Part shown: positions 1-8,390 of the stretch, piece after piece
Layout: every line of letters begins with the position of its first letter
How positions within the stretch are numbered: position 1 is the stretch's first letter
From: Pseudomonas sp. MAG733B
GTDB lineage: Bacteria; Pseudomonadota; Gammaproteobacteria; Pseudomonadales; Pseudomonadaceae
Assembly: GCF_036884845.1 (NCBI RefSeq)
Contig: NZ_CP145732.1
Span: forward strand, 2,728,001-2,792,000
DNA: 64,000 nt
Reading direction: 5' to 3'
Notes under the pieces: model-generated
Databases searched by the model: none
Seen by the model: only the letters and a program-made list of their open reading frames with translations
Told to the model about the DNA's origin: nothing
Program-made: the position numbers and the translations under genes

Positions 1-1
1 G

Positions 2-79
2 AAGAACGCCGGTTTCGTCACGGGCCAGGAGTTCGTGGTGGACGGTGGCATGACCAAGAAGATGATTTACAGCGAGTAA
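2..79 (+). CDS. Short-chain dehydrogenase/reductase, C-terminal end only
   Basis: The window opens inside a gene; 25 codons and a TAA stop are visible. The ending, with GQEFVVDGGMTKKMIY, is the typical C-terminus of classical SDR oxidoreductases, where the D-G-G segment closes the Rossmann fold. The substrate cannot be told because the catalytic Tyr-Lys region lies outside the window. Confidence 0.75.
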   Translation, partial: KNAGFVTGQEFVVDGGMTKKMIYSE

Positions 80-157
80 CTCCAGCGGTCTGGCTACTAG
101 CGACATTGTGCGGATTGAAACGATTTTGTCTTTTTCAGAAAAACTTCAATCCTGCTA

Positions 158-186
158 TTGACTTAGGTTCGCCACCTGCGTAAATT
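158..186 (+). promoter_or_regulatory. Sigma-70 promoter of the tRNA-Val/Asp/Asp cluster
   Basis: TTGACT at 158-163 and TAAATT at 181-186 are separated by exactly 17 bases. The predicted start lies about 15 bases before the first tRNA, and no other promoter-like pair is seen before the second and third tRNAs, so the three are probably one transcript. Confidence 0.6.
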
Positions 187-208
187 TCGCGGCCTCGGAG
201 ATGCAAAC

Positions 209-284
209 GGGTGATTAGCTCAGCTGGGAGAGCGTCTGCCTTACAAGCAGAATGTCGGCGGTTCGATCCCGTCATCACCCACCA
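209..284 (+). tRNA. tRNA-Val (anticodon TAC)
   Basis: A 76-base cloverleaf: acceptor arms GGGTGAT/ATCACCC, anticodon stem TCTGC/GCAGA enclosing CTTACAA (anticodon TAC), T-loop TTCGATC and an encoded CCA. It is the first of three clustered tRNA genes. Confidence 0.95.
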
Positions 285-337
285 CTCCCGAGAAACTTGC
301 GAAAGCAAGAAGGAAGCTGAAATGCCTCCACCGACGC

Positions 338-414
338 GCAGCGGTAGTTCAGTCGGTTAGAATACCGGCCTGTCACGCCGGGGGTCGCGGGTTCGAGTCC
401 CGTCCGCTGCGCCA
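338..414 (+). tRNA. tRNA-Asp (anticodon GTC), copy 1
   Basis: A 77-base cloverleaf with acceptor GCAGCGG/CCGCTGC, anticodon loop CTGTCAC (GTC) and encoded CCA. It is identical in sequence to the copy at 510-586. Confidence 0.95.
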
Positions 415-509
415 TTATTTACGAAGCAGATTTCGCTCTGGTTCGCGATTGAAAAGCACCGAAGCTCTTCAATCAAACGAGTTACTTGGGCGAAAGTCCA
501 AAGCGATAC

Positions 510-586
510 GCAGCGGTAGTTCAGTCGGTTAGAATACCGGCCTGTCACGCCGGGGGTCGCGGGTTCGAGTCCCGTCCGCTGCGCCA
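510..586 (+). tRNA. tRNA-Asp (anticodon GTC), copy 2
   Basis: This is an exact repeat of the tRNA-Asp at 338-414, including CCA. The flanking spacer differs, so only the tRNA itself is duplicated. Confidence 0.95.
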
Positions 587-660
587 TATCTGCACTGAGG
601 CCTACTGAACGCCTCGGAGCTACGAAGAAAGCCACTGGTTTACTTCGAGTCGATAGCAAA

Positions 661-688
661 GACCCTGGTCGAAAGACCGGGGTTTTTT
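661..688 (+). terminator. Rho-independent terminator of the tRNA cluster
   Basis: The stem CCCTGGTC/GACCGGGG (one G-T pair) with a GAAA loop is followed by six T residues. It lies about 75 bases after the last tRNA and closes the unit before the sigma-factor gene. Confidence 0.85.
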
Positions 689-784
689 GTGTCTGAAATT
701 TGGCTTTTTCTACTCTTTCGCTCTTAGCGCCCAATCTTTCTGCACTCGCGGTGCATAAAGCGCTTGGTTCGTTGCTGCAACATT

Positions 785-803
785 AATTAGAATCACTCTC
801 ATT
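785..803 (+). promoter_or_regulatory. Fur box upstream of the FecI-like sigma gene
   Basis: This 19-base site matches the AATGAGAATGATTCTCATT Fur consensus at 16 of 19 positions and lies 28 bases before the sigma-factor start. It implies repression by Fur-Fe2+ and induction of the sigma/anti-sigma/receptor unit in iron starvation. Confidence 0.8.
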
Positions 804-831
804 TACGACTCCTGGCACAGGGCTTCTTGAG

Positions 832-1341
832 ATGAGTGATGCAGCGATGCCGAAGGAGCAAACCCTTCACGACCTGTACCGCGATCACCGTGGCTGGCTT
901 GAGAGCTGGTTAAGGCGACGCATGGGCAATGCCTGCGATGCGGCGGACCTCAGTCAGGATACGTTTTTGCGTTTGCTCGCCAGCTCCCAGCGGGTCGCGG
1001 ATCTGCATGAGCCCCGTGCCTATCTGCTGACAGTGGGCAAGCGCCTGCTGAGCAACTTCTATCAGCGCCGCAGTCTCGAGCAGGCTTACCTGAATGCCTT
1101 GGCATCCCTGCCGGAAGACTGCGTGCCGTCCCCGGAACAGCGCTGGTTACTACTGGAAACCCTGCAAGCCCTGGACGAATTGCTCGATGGATTGCCGCGA
1201 GCAGTACGACGGGCTTTTCTCTGGAGTCAGCTCGAAGGCCTGAGCTACCAGCAAATCGCCGAGCGCTTGTCAGTCTCCGAACGCACGATCAAGCGCTACA
1301 TGGCGCAAGCCTACGAGCATTGCCTGTTGGTGGAACTGTGA
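832..1341 (+). CDS. ECF RNA polymerase sigma factor, FecI family
   Basis: A 169-residue extracytoplasmic-function sigma factor. Region 2 (about residues 10-75) contains the DLSQDTFLRLL motif, and region 4 (about 105-160) ends in the helix-turn-helix SYQQIAERLSVSERTIKRYM. Length and motifs fit the iron-uptake subgroup that turns on a neighbouring TonB receptor when its siderophore binds. An internal ATG at 847 is an alternative start. The stop overlaps the GTG start of the fecR-like gene (GTGA), so the two are translationally coupled. The Fur box just upstream indicates iron control. Confidence 0.93.
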   Translation: MSDAAMPKEQTLHDLYRDHRGWLESWLRRRMGNACDAADLSQDTFLRLLASSQRVADLHEPRAYLLTVGKRLLSNFYQRRSLEQAYLNALASLPEDCVPSPEQRWLLLETLQALDELLDGLPRAVRRAFLWSQLEGLSYQQIAERLSVSERTIKRYMAQAYEHCLLVEL

Positions 1342-2282
1342 ACAGCGCCGCGCCCGATGCCCGTCAGGTGGTGCGAGCGGCCGCGCAATGGCTGGCTTTG
1401 CTCGAATCCGGTGGTGCCACCGAGCAGGATCGCGCGAACCTGCAGCGCTGGCGCGATACGTCGCCCAGCCATGAGCAAGCCTGGCAGAAGGCGCAAGCTT
1501 TGCGTCAGCGCTTCGCCGACCTGCCTTCAGCGTTGGCCCTGAGCAGCCTCGACCGTCCCGATCCTGGGCGCCGCGTGGTGCTCAAACGCGCACTGGGCGC
1601 CGTAGCGTTGGTGCCCGCAGCCTGGCTGATCAGCCGGCAATTACCTATGAACGTCTGGCGCGCCGATCTGCACACCGCCACTGGCGAGCGCAAACAAGTG
1701 CATCTCGCGGATGGCAGCTCCCTGCAACTAAATACCGCCAGCGCCGTCGATGTGGATTTGCCGAATCGCCGGTTGAAGCTGGTGGAGGGCGAAATGTCGC
1801 TGAAGGTGTCGGGTGTCTCGCCATTGACGATCCAGACCCGCTTCGGTCAAGTGATCGTCAGCCAAAGCGAAGTCTGCGTGCGCCAGGACAATCGCGGTTG
1901 TCGAGTCTCGGTGTTCAACGGCGCCGTGCAGTTGCAACCGTTGCAGGGCTCAACACTGACGCTGCGCGCGGGTCAGCAGGTGAATCTTCAAGCCGCAGGC
2001 GCCGGTGCGGTGCAAGCCTTTGATGTGCTGCAACCCGGTTGGCGTGAAGGCGTGCTGATGGCTAACAACCAGCCGCTGGGGGATTTCCTGCGTGAGCTCG
2101 ATACCTATCGACCGGGTGTTTTGCGTTGGGAGCCTGAACTCGAAGCGCTGCGCGTCACCGGCAGTTTCCGCCTCGATGACACCGATCGCATTCTCGCGTT
2201 GCTGGCAGTCAGCCTGCCGTTGGAGGTGCAAACGCGCACCCGTTACTGGGTGACGTTACTGCCGCGCAAAAAAGTTGTCTGA
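1338..2282 (+). CDS. FecR-family anti-sigma/signal transducer
   Basis: About 314 residues. The N-terminal cytoplasmic DUF4880-type segment (residues 8-60) would hold the sigma factor. One membrane helix (about 80-100, GAVALVPAAWLIS) follows, then a periplasmic FecR domain (about 110-210, with TGERKQVHLADGSSLQLNT). I chose the GTG at 1338 because it overlaps the sigma-factor stop; an upstream TTG would extend it only slightly. Its periplasmic end should contact the N-terminal signalling domain of the receptor encoded next and pass the signal to the sigma factor. Confidence 0.92.
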   Translation: MNSAAPDARQVVRAAAQWLALLESGGATEQDRANLQRWRDTSPSHEQAWQKAQALRQRFADLPSALALSSLDRPDPGRRVVLKRALGAVALVPAAWLISRQLPMNVWRADLHTATGERKQVHLADGSSLQLNTASAVDVDLPNRRLKLVEGEMSLKVSGVSPLTIQTRFGQVIVSQSEVCVRQDNRGCRVSVFNGAVQLQPLQGSTLTLRAGQQVNLQAAGAGAVQAFDVLQPGWREGVLMANNQPLGDFLRELDTYRPGVLRWEPELEALRVTGSFRLDDTDRILALLAVSLPLEVQTRTRYWVTLLPRKKVV

Positions 2283-2348
2283 AGCGTGTCCCCTTTTTTC
2301 CACTCGCTTGTCATTCAAGGCAACTGAACGCACAAGAGAGCTTTTTCA

Positions 2349-4772
2349 ATGCCCGCAGTAAAGCCTTGCTGTCCGCGCCCGGCGTCGTCCGGTCTGCGCC
2401 CGTTGTTGCGCCTGAGCCTGTTGCTGAGCTTGAGCGCCAGCCCGTTTTTCATCACCAACGGCTGGGCCGAAGACGCCGCCCGCCGCAGCTTCCAGGTGCC
2501 CGCCGGCAGCCTGAGCGATGCGTTGACACGGTTCGCGGGTTTGGCCGGGGTCAATCTGTCGGTCGATCCGGCGCTGGTCAGCGGTCGCAGCAGTGCCGGT
2601 TTGTCCGGTGACTACGGAGTGGAAGAGGGCTTTGCTCGCCTGCTACAAAATTCCGGACTGCAATTGCAGCCGGTGGGCGAGCAGGCGTACATCCTGATTC
2701 CGGCACCAAGTGGCGCCAGCCTGCAATTGGGCGCGACTTCGATTCTCGGTGCCGTTGATACCGAACATGGCGATCCGTATGCCGGTGGACAGGTTGCGCG
2801 TCGCGGATCGCAAGGCTTGCTAGGCTCGCAAGACTTCATGGAAACGCCGTTCAGCATGACCACCTACACCAGTGAAACGGTGAAAAACCAGCAGGCCCGC
2901 ACCTTGGGCGACCTGGTCGCCAGCGATCCTTCGGTTCGCGCCACCAACCCGGCGGGTGGGCGTTACGAGCAATTCACCATTCGCGGGCTCAGCCTGTTCA
3001 ATAGCGATGTTTCCTACAACGGTCTGTACGGCATCCTGCCGACTTATACGATCGACATGGAGATGGCCGACCGCGTCGACATCCTCAAAGGTCCGAGCCA
3101 GCTCATCAACGGTATCTCGCCGCGAGGCAGCGTGGGTGGCGGGATCAACGTGGTACCCAAACGCGCGACCGACCAGCCCATCACCTCGTTCACTGGTAGC
3201 TACGCGTCCAACAACCAAGTCGGCGGTGCCGTGGATGTCGGTCGGCGTTTTGGTGAGGGCGACATGTTCGGCGTTCGTTTCAATGGCGTGAAGCAGTCCG
3301 GCGACACCGACTGGGATCACCAGAGTGTCGACCGCGAAATGGCCGTGCTGGGCCTGGACTTTCGCGGTGAGCGCCTGCGCCTCTCGACCGACATCGGCCA
3401 CACCGAGCGCGATACCGATGCCCCGCAGGAACGCGTGCAGATTGGCGCCAACGCGAAAGTGCCGAATGCCAACGATGTCCGTGACAACTATGCACAGCCC
3501 TGGAGCCAGGCACGGACCACCGACACCTTTGGCACGCTGAACGGCGAGTTCGATGTCAACGATTCAGTCATGCTGTACGGCGGTGTGGGCGCGCGCAAAA
3601 GTAATCATGATTTTCTTCGGCATGCCGTTGCGGTCACCAATGATGCTGGCGATTTCAGCGTTCTGCCGCGTGATTTCACCCGCGATGAAAATGTCCGCAC
3701 GGCCACGGCAGGCGTGCGCAACTGGTTCCATACCGGTCCGGTGAGCCATCAGGTCAACCTGGCGGCAAGCTACTTCTACATGGATTTCGAAAATGGTGGC
3801 TCCCGTTATGCCGCGGCCCCCAGCAACCTCTTCAACCCTCGGGAAACACCTACACCCGTCCGCCCGACGCGATTCGATCCAGAGGTCTACACCGAGAACC
3901 GCTTCAGCAGCGTGGCGTTGTCCGACACGCTGGGTTTCTTCGATGACCGCTTGCTGCTGACCCTTGGCGGCCGCTGGCAGCGGGTGAAGGTGGATGACTG
4001 GTCGGATGACGTCAAAGGCGACACGGCCTACGACGAGGAAAAGTTCTCGCCATCGGGCGGCATTCTGTTCAAGGCGACCGACAAGTTGTCGCTGTACGCC
4101 AACTACATGGAAGGCCTGAGCCAGGGCAAGATTGCGCCGTCGACTTCGTTGAACGAGGACGAGATTTTTCCTCCATTCATCAGTCGTCAGGTCGAGGTTG
4201 GTGCCAAGTACGACGCCGGTGCGTTCGCCCTCACCGCCGCCGTGTTCCGCATCAAACAGCCAGCCTACGAGACCAACGCCACGACGCGGGTCTTCGGCCC
4301 GAACGGCAAACGGCAGAATGATGGTGTGGAGTTGAGCGTGTTCGGCGAGCCACTCAAGGGTTTCCGCCTGCTCGGCGGTGTGATGTACATCGACAGCGAG
4401 TTGAACGACACCACCAACGGCACTTTCGATGGCAACCGGGCGCCGGCCACGCCGAAGTACAACGTCAATCTGGGCGCCGAGTGGGACGTGCCGAGTGTGC
4501 AAGGCTTGACCCTGACCAGTCGTGGCATCTATTCCAGTTCGCAGTATCTGGATCAGTCCAACAACAAGGAAATCGATTCGTGGGAGCGGTTCGACGTGGG
4601 CGCGCGGTATGCGTTCAGGGTCGATGAAAAGACCATCACCGTGCGGGCGAATGTCGAGAACGTGGCGGACAAGCGCTACTGGAGTTCGGCGGGGGCTTCG
4701 GATGACAGCGAGCCGGGGTTGACACTGTCGACGCCGCGGACTTATTTGCTGTCGGCGACTGTGGATTTTTGA
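2349..4772 (+). CDS. TonB-dependent ferric-siderophore receptor with signalling domain
   Basis: An 807-residue outer-membrane transporter. A signal peptide occupies about residues 1-40. A secretin/TonB N-terminal (STN) signalling domain lies at about 48-98, then a plug domain (about 150-270, with FTIRGL and DRVDILKGPSQL) and a 22-strand barrel ending in the outer-membrane C-terminal Phe (LLSATVDF). The STN domain and the adjacent FecI/FecR pair mark it as a transducing receptor, as in FpvA or FoxA systems. The siderophore cannot be named. No siderophore synthesis genes are nearby, which would suit uptake of a foreign siderophore; that last point is inference. Confidence 0.93.
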   Translation: MPAVKPCCPRPASSGLRPLLRLSLLLSLSASPFFITNGWAEDAARRSFQVPAGSLSDALTRFAGLAGVNLSVDPALVSGRSSAGLSGDYGVEEGFARLLQNSGLQLQPVGEQAYILIPAPSGASLQLGATSILGAVDTEHGDPYAGGQVARRGSQGLLGSQDFMETPFSMTTYTSETVKNQQARTLGDLVASDPSVRATNPAGGRYEQFTIRGLSLFNSDVSYNGLYGILPTYTIDMEMADRVDILKGPSQLINGISPRGSVGGGINVVPKRATDQPITSFTGSYASNNQVGGAVDVGRRFGEGDMFGVRFNGVKQSGDTDWDHQSVDREMAVLGLDFRGERLRLSTDIGHTERDTDAPQERVQIGANAKVPNANDVRDNYAQPWSQARTTDTFGTLNGEFDVNDSVMLYGGVGARKSNHDFLRHAVAVTNDAGDFSVLPRDFTRDENVRTATAGVRNWFHTGPVSHQVNLAASYFYMDFENGGSRYAAAPSNLFNPRETPTPVRPTRFDPEVYTENRFSSVALSDTLGFFDDRLLLTLGGRWQRVKVDDWSDDVKGDTAYDEEKFSPSGGILFKATDKLSLYANYMEGLSQGKIAPSTSLNEDEIFPPFISRQVEVGAKYDAGAFALTAAVFRIKQPAYETNATTRVFGPNGKRQNDGVELSVFGEPLKGFRLLGGVMYIDSELNDTTNGTFDGNRAPATPKYNVNLGAEWDVPSVQGLTLTSRGIYSSSQYLDQSNNKEIDSWERFDVGARYAFRVDEKTITVRANVENVADKRYWSSAGASDDSEPGLTLSTPRTYLLSATVDF

Positions 4773-4798
4773 TGGCATTGCGTTGAACTGGTCTGACG

Positions 4799-4879
4799 CC
4801 ATCGCGAGCAGGCTCGCTCCTACATGGGATTTGCTTGAACAACACAAATCACCTGTAGGAGCGAGCCTGCTCGCGATAG
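4799..4879. repeat. Paired REP elements (REPIN-like)
   Basis: Two inverted copies of the Pseudomonas REP sequence, with core GGAGCGAGCCTGCTCGCGAT, lie head to head between convergent genes with a short AT-richer spacer. They can fold into a long hairpin and may also end transcription from both sides. Confidence 0.88.
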
Positions 4880-4904
4880 CGGTCCAAACAGCACCGCCAA
4901 ATAC

Positions 4905-6338
4905 TCAGCCTTGCAAATAAACCGCATGCGTATGGGTGTATTCATACAACCCATGCTTGCCATCCGCACCGCCAATCCCCGATTTACGCACGCCGGCATG
5001 GAAGCCTTGCATGGCTTCGAAGTTCTCGCGGTTGACGTAGGTTTCGCCAAAATCCAGCTCGCGCATGGCGTGCAGGGTTTTGCTCAGGTCGCGGGTGTAG
5101 ATCGACGAGGTCAGGCCATAGTCGCAGTCGTTGGCCAGGGCGATGGCTTCGTCGAGGTCGTCGATGATCTGGATCGGCAGCACCGGGCCGAAAATCTCTT
5201 CGCGCATGATCTCCATGTCGGCGCGGCACCCGGCAAGCACCGTGGGTTGGAAGTGGAAGCCATTCGGCAGGTCGGCGATTTGCCCGCCGCTGATCAGGTT
5301 CGCACCTTGGCTCAATGCCGTGCGGACTTTACGGTTGACGCTGTCCAGCCCCTGGCGGTTGATCAGCGGACCCATTTCCACATCGGATTGCGCAACCGGA
5401 TCGCCATATCGGGTCGCGCTCATGGCCGCCGCGATGCGCTCGATGAACTGATCCGCCACTTTGCGCTCGACGTACACCCGCTCGGCGCAGTTGCAAACCT
5501 GACCGCTGTTGATGATGCGCGAATCTCGGATGGCCTTCACAGCGAGGTCGAGATCTGCGTCCGCCAGCACAATGGCCGGCGCCTTGCCGCCCAGTTCCAG
5601 ATTGAGCTTGGTGATGTTCGGCGCAGCGGCGGCCATGATCCGCGAGCCGGTGTCGACGCTGCCGGTGAAGCTGATCATGTCCACGCCTTTGTGCGCACTC
5701 AGTGCGGCGCCAACCTGGCCGTCACCGCAAACTACGTTGAACACGCCGGGCGGCAAATCGGTTTCGGCCACCAAACGGGCAAATTCGAAGCAGTTGTTCG
5801 GCGTTTCTTCGCTGGGCTTGATGACGATGGTGTTGCCGGTCAGCAGCGCCGGGGCCATCTTGCGGGCGATCAGGAAGAACGGGAAATTCCACGGCAGAAT
5901 CCCGGCCACCACGCCCAACGGTTTGCGGAACAGAAAGATGTTTTCGTTCTGACGGTCGCTGGTGATGATTTCACCTTCGATGCGCCGCGCCCATTCGGCC
6001 ATGTAGTCGAGGTAGTCAGCGGTGAAGTTGACTTCGACCTCGGCCAGGCCGCTGATCTTGCCTTGTTCCAGCGTAATGGTGCGCGCCAGGTGCGCGACGT
6101 TTTCCCGCAGCTTGGCAGCGATGCGACGCAGGTAGCCGGCGCGGTCATTCGCCGGTTTACGCGACCAGTCCTTTTGCGCGGCACGGGCAGCGGCGAGGGC
6201 GCGGTCGACGTCTTCGGCGGTCGAGGCCGGGACTTTCGACAACACGGCTCCGGTGGCCGGGTTGATCACATCGAGGTGGGCAGCGCTGGCCACGAACTGG
6301 CCATTGATGAAGTTTTCGTAAACAGGCACGGACGGCAT
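4905..6338 (-). CDS. aldA: Lactaldehyde/aldehyde dehydrogenase AldA
   Basis: A 477-residue NAD-dependent aldehyde dehydrogenase that resembles E. coli AldA along its whole length (for example LLTGNTIVIKPSE, FGETYVNRENFEAMQ, GGADGKHGLYEY). The general-base Glu is near 248 (LELGGK) and the nucleophile Cys near 282 (SGQVCN). It should oxidise L-lactaldehyde to L-lactate. AAGGAG precedes the ATG. It is the last gene of a leftward operon behind the RhmA-like aldolase, whose product is lactaldehyde, which supports this substrate over glycolaldehyde or succinate semialdehyde. Confidence 0.9.
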   Translation of the reverse strand: MPSVPVYENFINGQFVASAAHLDVINPATGAVLSKVPASTAEDVDRALAAARAAQKDWSRKPANDRAGYLRRIAAKLRENVAHLARTITLEQGKISGLAEVEVNFTADYLDYMAEWARRIEGEIITSDRQNENIFLFRKPLGVVAGILPWNFPFFLIARKMAPALLTGNTIVIKPSEETPNNCFEFARLVAETDLPPGVFNVVCGDGQVGAALSAHKGVDMISFTGSVDTGSRIMAAAAPNITKLNLELGGKAPAIVLADADLDLAVKAIRDSRIINSGQVCNCAERVYVERKVADQFIERIAAAMSATRYGDPVAQSDVEMGPLINRQGLDSVNRKVRTALSQGANLISGGQIADLPNGFHFQPTVLAGCRADMEIMREEIFGPVLPIQIIDDLDEAIALANDCDYGLTSSIYTRDLSKTLHAMRELDFGETYVNRENFEAMQGFHAGVRKSGIGGADGKHGLYEYTHTHAVYLQG

Positions 6339-6357
6339 GGGACGACTCCTTGGCAGA

Positions 6358-7158
6358 TCAGTAAGTGCGTGACGGCGCTTGTGTGCTGGCCGGTTCGCGG
6401 TAGCGGGCGAGGGTAGTCATGGCGCTCTGGCGCAGCAGGCTGATGTCGATGGCTACTGCGATGAACTGGCAACCCCAGCCTTGGTAGCGACGGGCATCTT
6501 CTTCGTTGGGGGCGAGAATTCCGCAGGCCTTGCCCGCCGCCAGAGTTGCGTTTACCGCGTGTTGAATGCGCTCCTGAACTTCCGGATGACCTGGATTGCC
6601 GGCATGGCCAAGGCCAATCGACAAATCCGCCGGGCCGATAAACACCGCATCGACGCCTTCGACGGCGGCAATCGCTTCGACGTTTTCCACGCCGATGCGC
6701 GATTCCACCTGCACGATCAGGCACAGCTGTTCGTGGGCGGTATTGAGATAATCGGGCACGCCGTCCCAACGGGTGGCGCGGGTCAGGCCGCCACCGACGC
6801 CGCGAATGCCGTGGGGCGGATAGCGCATCGCGCGGACCAATGCCTTGGCCTGTTCAGCGGTTTCGACCATCGGGATCATCAGCGTCTGCGCGCCGATATC
6901 CAGCAGTTGCTTGATCAGGTTGGCGTCGCCATTCACCGCGCGCACGATCGGCGCAGTGGAGTAGGGCGCCACGGCCTGCAATTGCGCGAGTACGCCGGGC
7001 ACGGTGTTCGGTGCGTGCTCGCCGTCGATCAGCATCCAGTCGTAACCGGTGGTGGCGACGATTTCGGCGGCGTAGCCGGTGGCGAATCCGGCCCAGATGC
7101 CATATTGAGGCGCGGCTTTTTTCAGCGCGGCTTTGAAAGCGTTGTGCGGCATGTTCAT
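6358..7158 (-). CDS. rhmA: 2-keto-3-deoxy-L-rhamnonate aldolase (HpcH/HpaI family)
   Basis: A 266-residue class II aldolase. The motifs WMLIDGEHAPN (catalytic His region), LLDIGAQTLMIPMV, VQVESRIGVEN (metal-binding Glu) and VFIGPADLS are those of RhmA/HpaI. It splits 2-keto-3-deoxy-L-rhamnonate to pyruvate and lactaldehyde. I start at 7158 because AAAGGAGCC lies just upstream and the length then matches E. coli RhmA; a longer frame to 7203 would overlap rhmD. Neighbouring rhmD and aldA supply the steps before and after. Confidence 0.88.
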   Translation of the reverse strand: MNMPHNAFKAALKKAAPQYGIWAGFATGYAAEIVATTGYDWMLIDGEHAPNTVPGVLAQLQAVAPYSTAPIVRAVNGDANLIKQLLDIGAQTLMIPMVETAEQAKALVRAMRYPPHGIRGVGGGLTRATRWDGVPDYLNTAHEQLCLIVQVESRIGVENVEAIAAVEGVDAVFIGPADLSIGLGHAGNPGHPEVQERIQHAVNATLAAGKACGILAPNEEDARRYQGWGCQFIAVAIDISLLRQSAMTTLARYREPASTQAPSRTY

Positions 7159-7172
7159 GTCGGGCTCCTTTC

Positions 7173-8357
7173 TCAGCGGCTGTACGGCCGATGCAGTTGG
7201 CATTCGGGGTTGAGTGTCACGCCGAAACCTGGCTGGTCGAGCGCCGACATACGCATACGGCCATTGACCGGCACCGGCTCGCCCAGCAGTTGTGGATGGA
7301 ACATCGGCACCACTTCGTCGGCTTTTGGCGCCATCATCAGGAATTCGGCGAACGGGCTGTTATGTCGGGTGGCGACGAAGTGATAGCTGTAAACCGAAGA
7401 GCCATGGGGAATGACCAACGCGTTATGGGCATCGGCCAACGCCGAGATTTTCACCAGTTCGGTGAGGCCGCCGCACCAGCCGACGTCTGGCTGAATGATG
7501 TCGCAGCAGCCCATTTCCAGCAGCATGCGGAAACCCCAACGCGTGGCTTCGTGCTCGCCAGTGGTCACTAACATGCCTTTTGGCACGTTGTTGCGCAGGG
7601 CGGCGTAGCCCCAGTAATCGTCTGGCGGCAGGGCTTCTTCGATCCATTTCAAGCCATGTTCGTGGGCGCCGACCGCCAGTTTGGTGGCGTAGTTGAGGTC
7701 CAGGCTCATCCAGCAATCGAGCATCAGCCAGAAGTCCGGGCCGACCCGTTCGCGCATGGTCGCCAGTTCTTCGAGGTTCTTGCGCAGGCCTTCTTCGCCT
7801 TCGGCGGGGCCGTGGTGCAGCGGCATCTTGCCGCCGATGAAGCCCATTTTCTGCGCCAGGTCCGGGCGGGCGCCGGTGGCGTAGAACTGCAACTCGTCGC
7901 GCACTGCGCCGCCGAGTAATTGGTGCACCGGCTCCTGGCGGATCTTGCCAAGCAAGTCCCACAGCGCCAGGTCGACGCCGGAGATTGTGTTGATGACGAT
8001 GCCTTTGCGCCCGTAATACAGGGTCGACTGGTACATCTGGTCCCAGATCTTTTCGATGTCGGTGACTTTTGCACCTTCAAGGAACCGCGCCAGATGTTTC
8101 TCGACGATGTAGGCGGCAGGCTCACCGCCCGTGGTCACGGCAAAACCGACGGTGCCGTCGCTGGCTTCAATCTCTACCACAAGCGTACCGAGCACGTTGA
8201 TGCCGAAGGTGCGGCGGCTCTGGCGGTACTCCGGGTACTTGCTCATCGGGGTAGCGATGTGATCGTCGATCCAGTGGCCGTCCGCCTGATCGTGATAATC
8301 CGCGCCGCCGCCACGCAAGGTGAAAGCGCGGACGTGTTTGATGGTTGGGATGCCCAT
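7173..8357 (-). CDS. rhmD: L-rhamnonate dehydratase (enolase superfamily)
   Basis: 394 residues in mandelate-racemase/enolase-superfamily form: an N-terminal capping domain, then a barrel with Mg-binding residues in [17 protein letters not shown] and TGEHEA, and the catalytic base in [12 protein letters not shown]. It would dehydrate L-rhamnonate to 2-keto-3-deoxy-L-rhamnonate. AAGGA lies before the ATG. It lies 14 bases from rhmA and follows the transporter gene. A related acid sugar such as L-lyxonate cannot be excluded from sequence alone. Confidence 0.9.
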   Translation of the reverse strand: MGIPTIKHVRAFTLRGGGADYHDQADGHWIDDHIATPMSKYPEYRQSRRTFGINVLGTLVVEIEASDGTVGFAVTTGGEPAAYIVEKHLARFLEGAKVTDIEKIWDQMYQSTLYYGRKGIVINTISGVDLALWDLLGKIRQEPVHQLLGGAVRDELQFYATGARPDLAQKMGFIGGKMPLHHGPAEGEEGLRKNLEELATMRERVGPDFWLMLDCWMSLDLNYATKLAVGAHEHGLKWIEEALPPDDYWGYAALRNNVPKGMLVTTGEHEATRWGFRMLLEMGCCDIIQPDVGWCGGLTELVKISALADAHNALVIPHGSSVYSYHFVATRHNSPFAEFLMMAPKADEVVPMFHPQLLGEPVPVNGRMRMSALDQPGFGVTLNPECQLHRPYSR

Positions 8358-8390
8358 GGTGTGATTCCTTTTTTTAAACGGCGGTCAGGT

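Noticed and set aside
3564..4847. A 427-codon frame opposite the TonB receptor
   Set aside because: It is a shadow of high-G+C coding sequence: no ribosome site and no protein-like motifs, whereas the receptor reads through with all its domains.
4911..6416. A 501-codon plus-strand frame opposite aldA
   Set aside because: Its sequence is rich in His, Gly and Arg in the way of antisense frames, and aldA on the other strand is full length with all catalytic residues.
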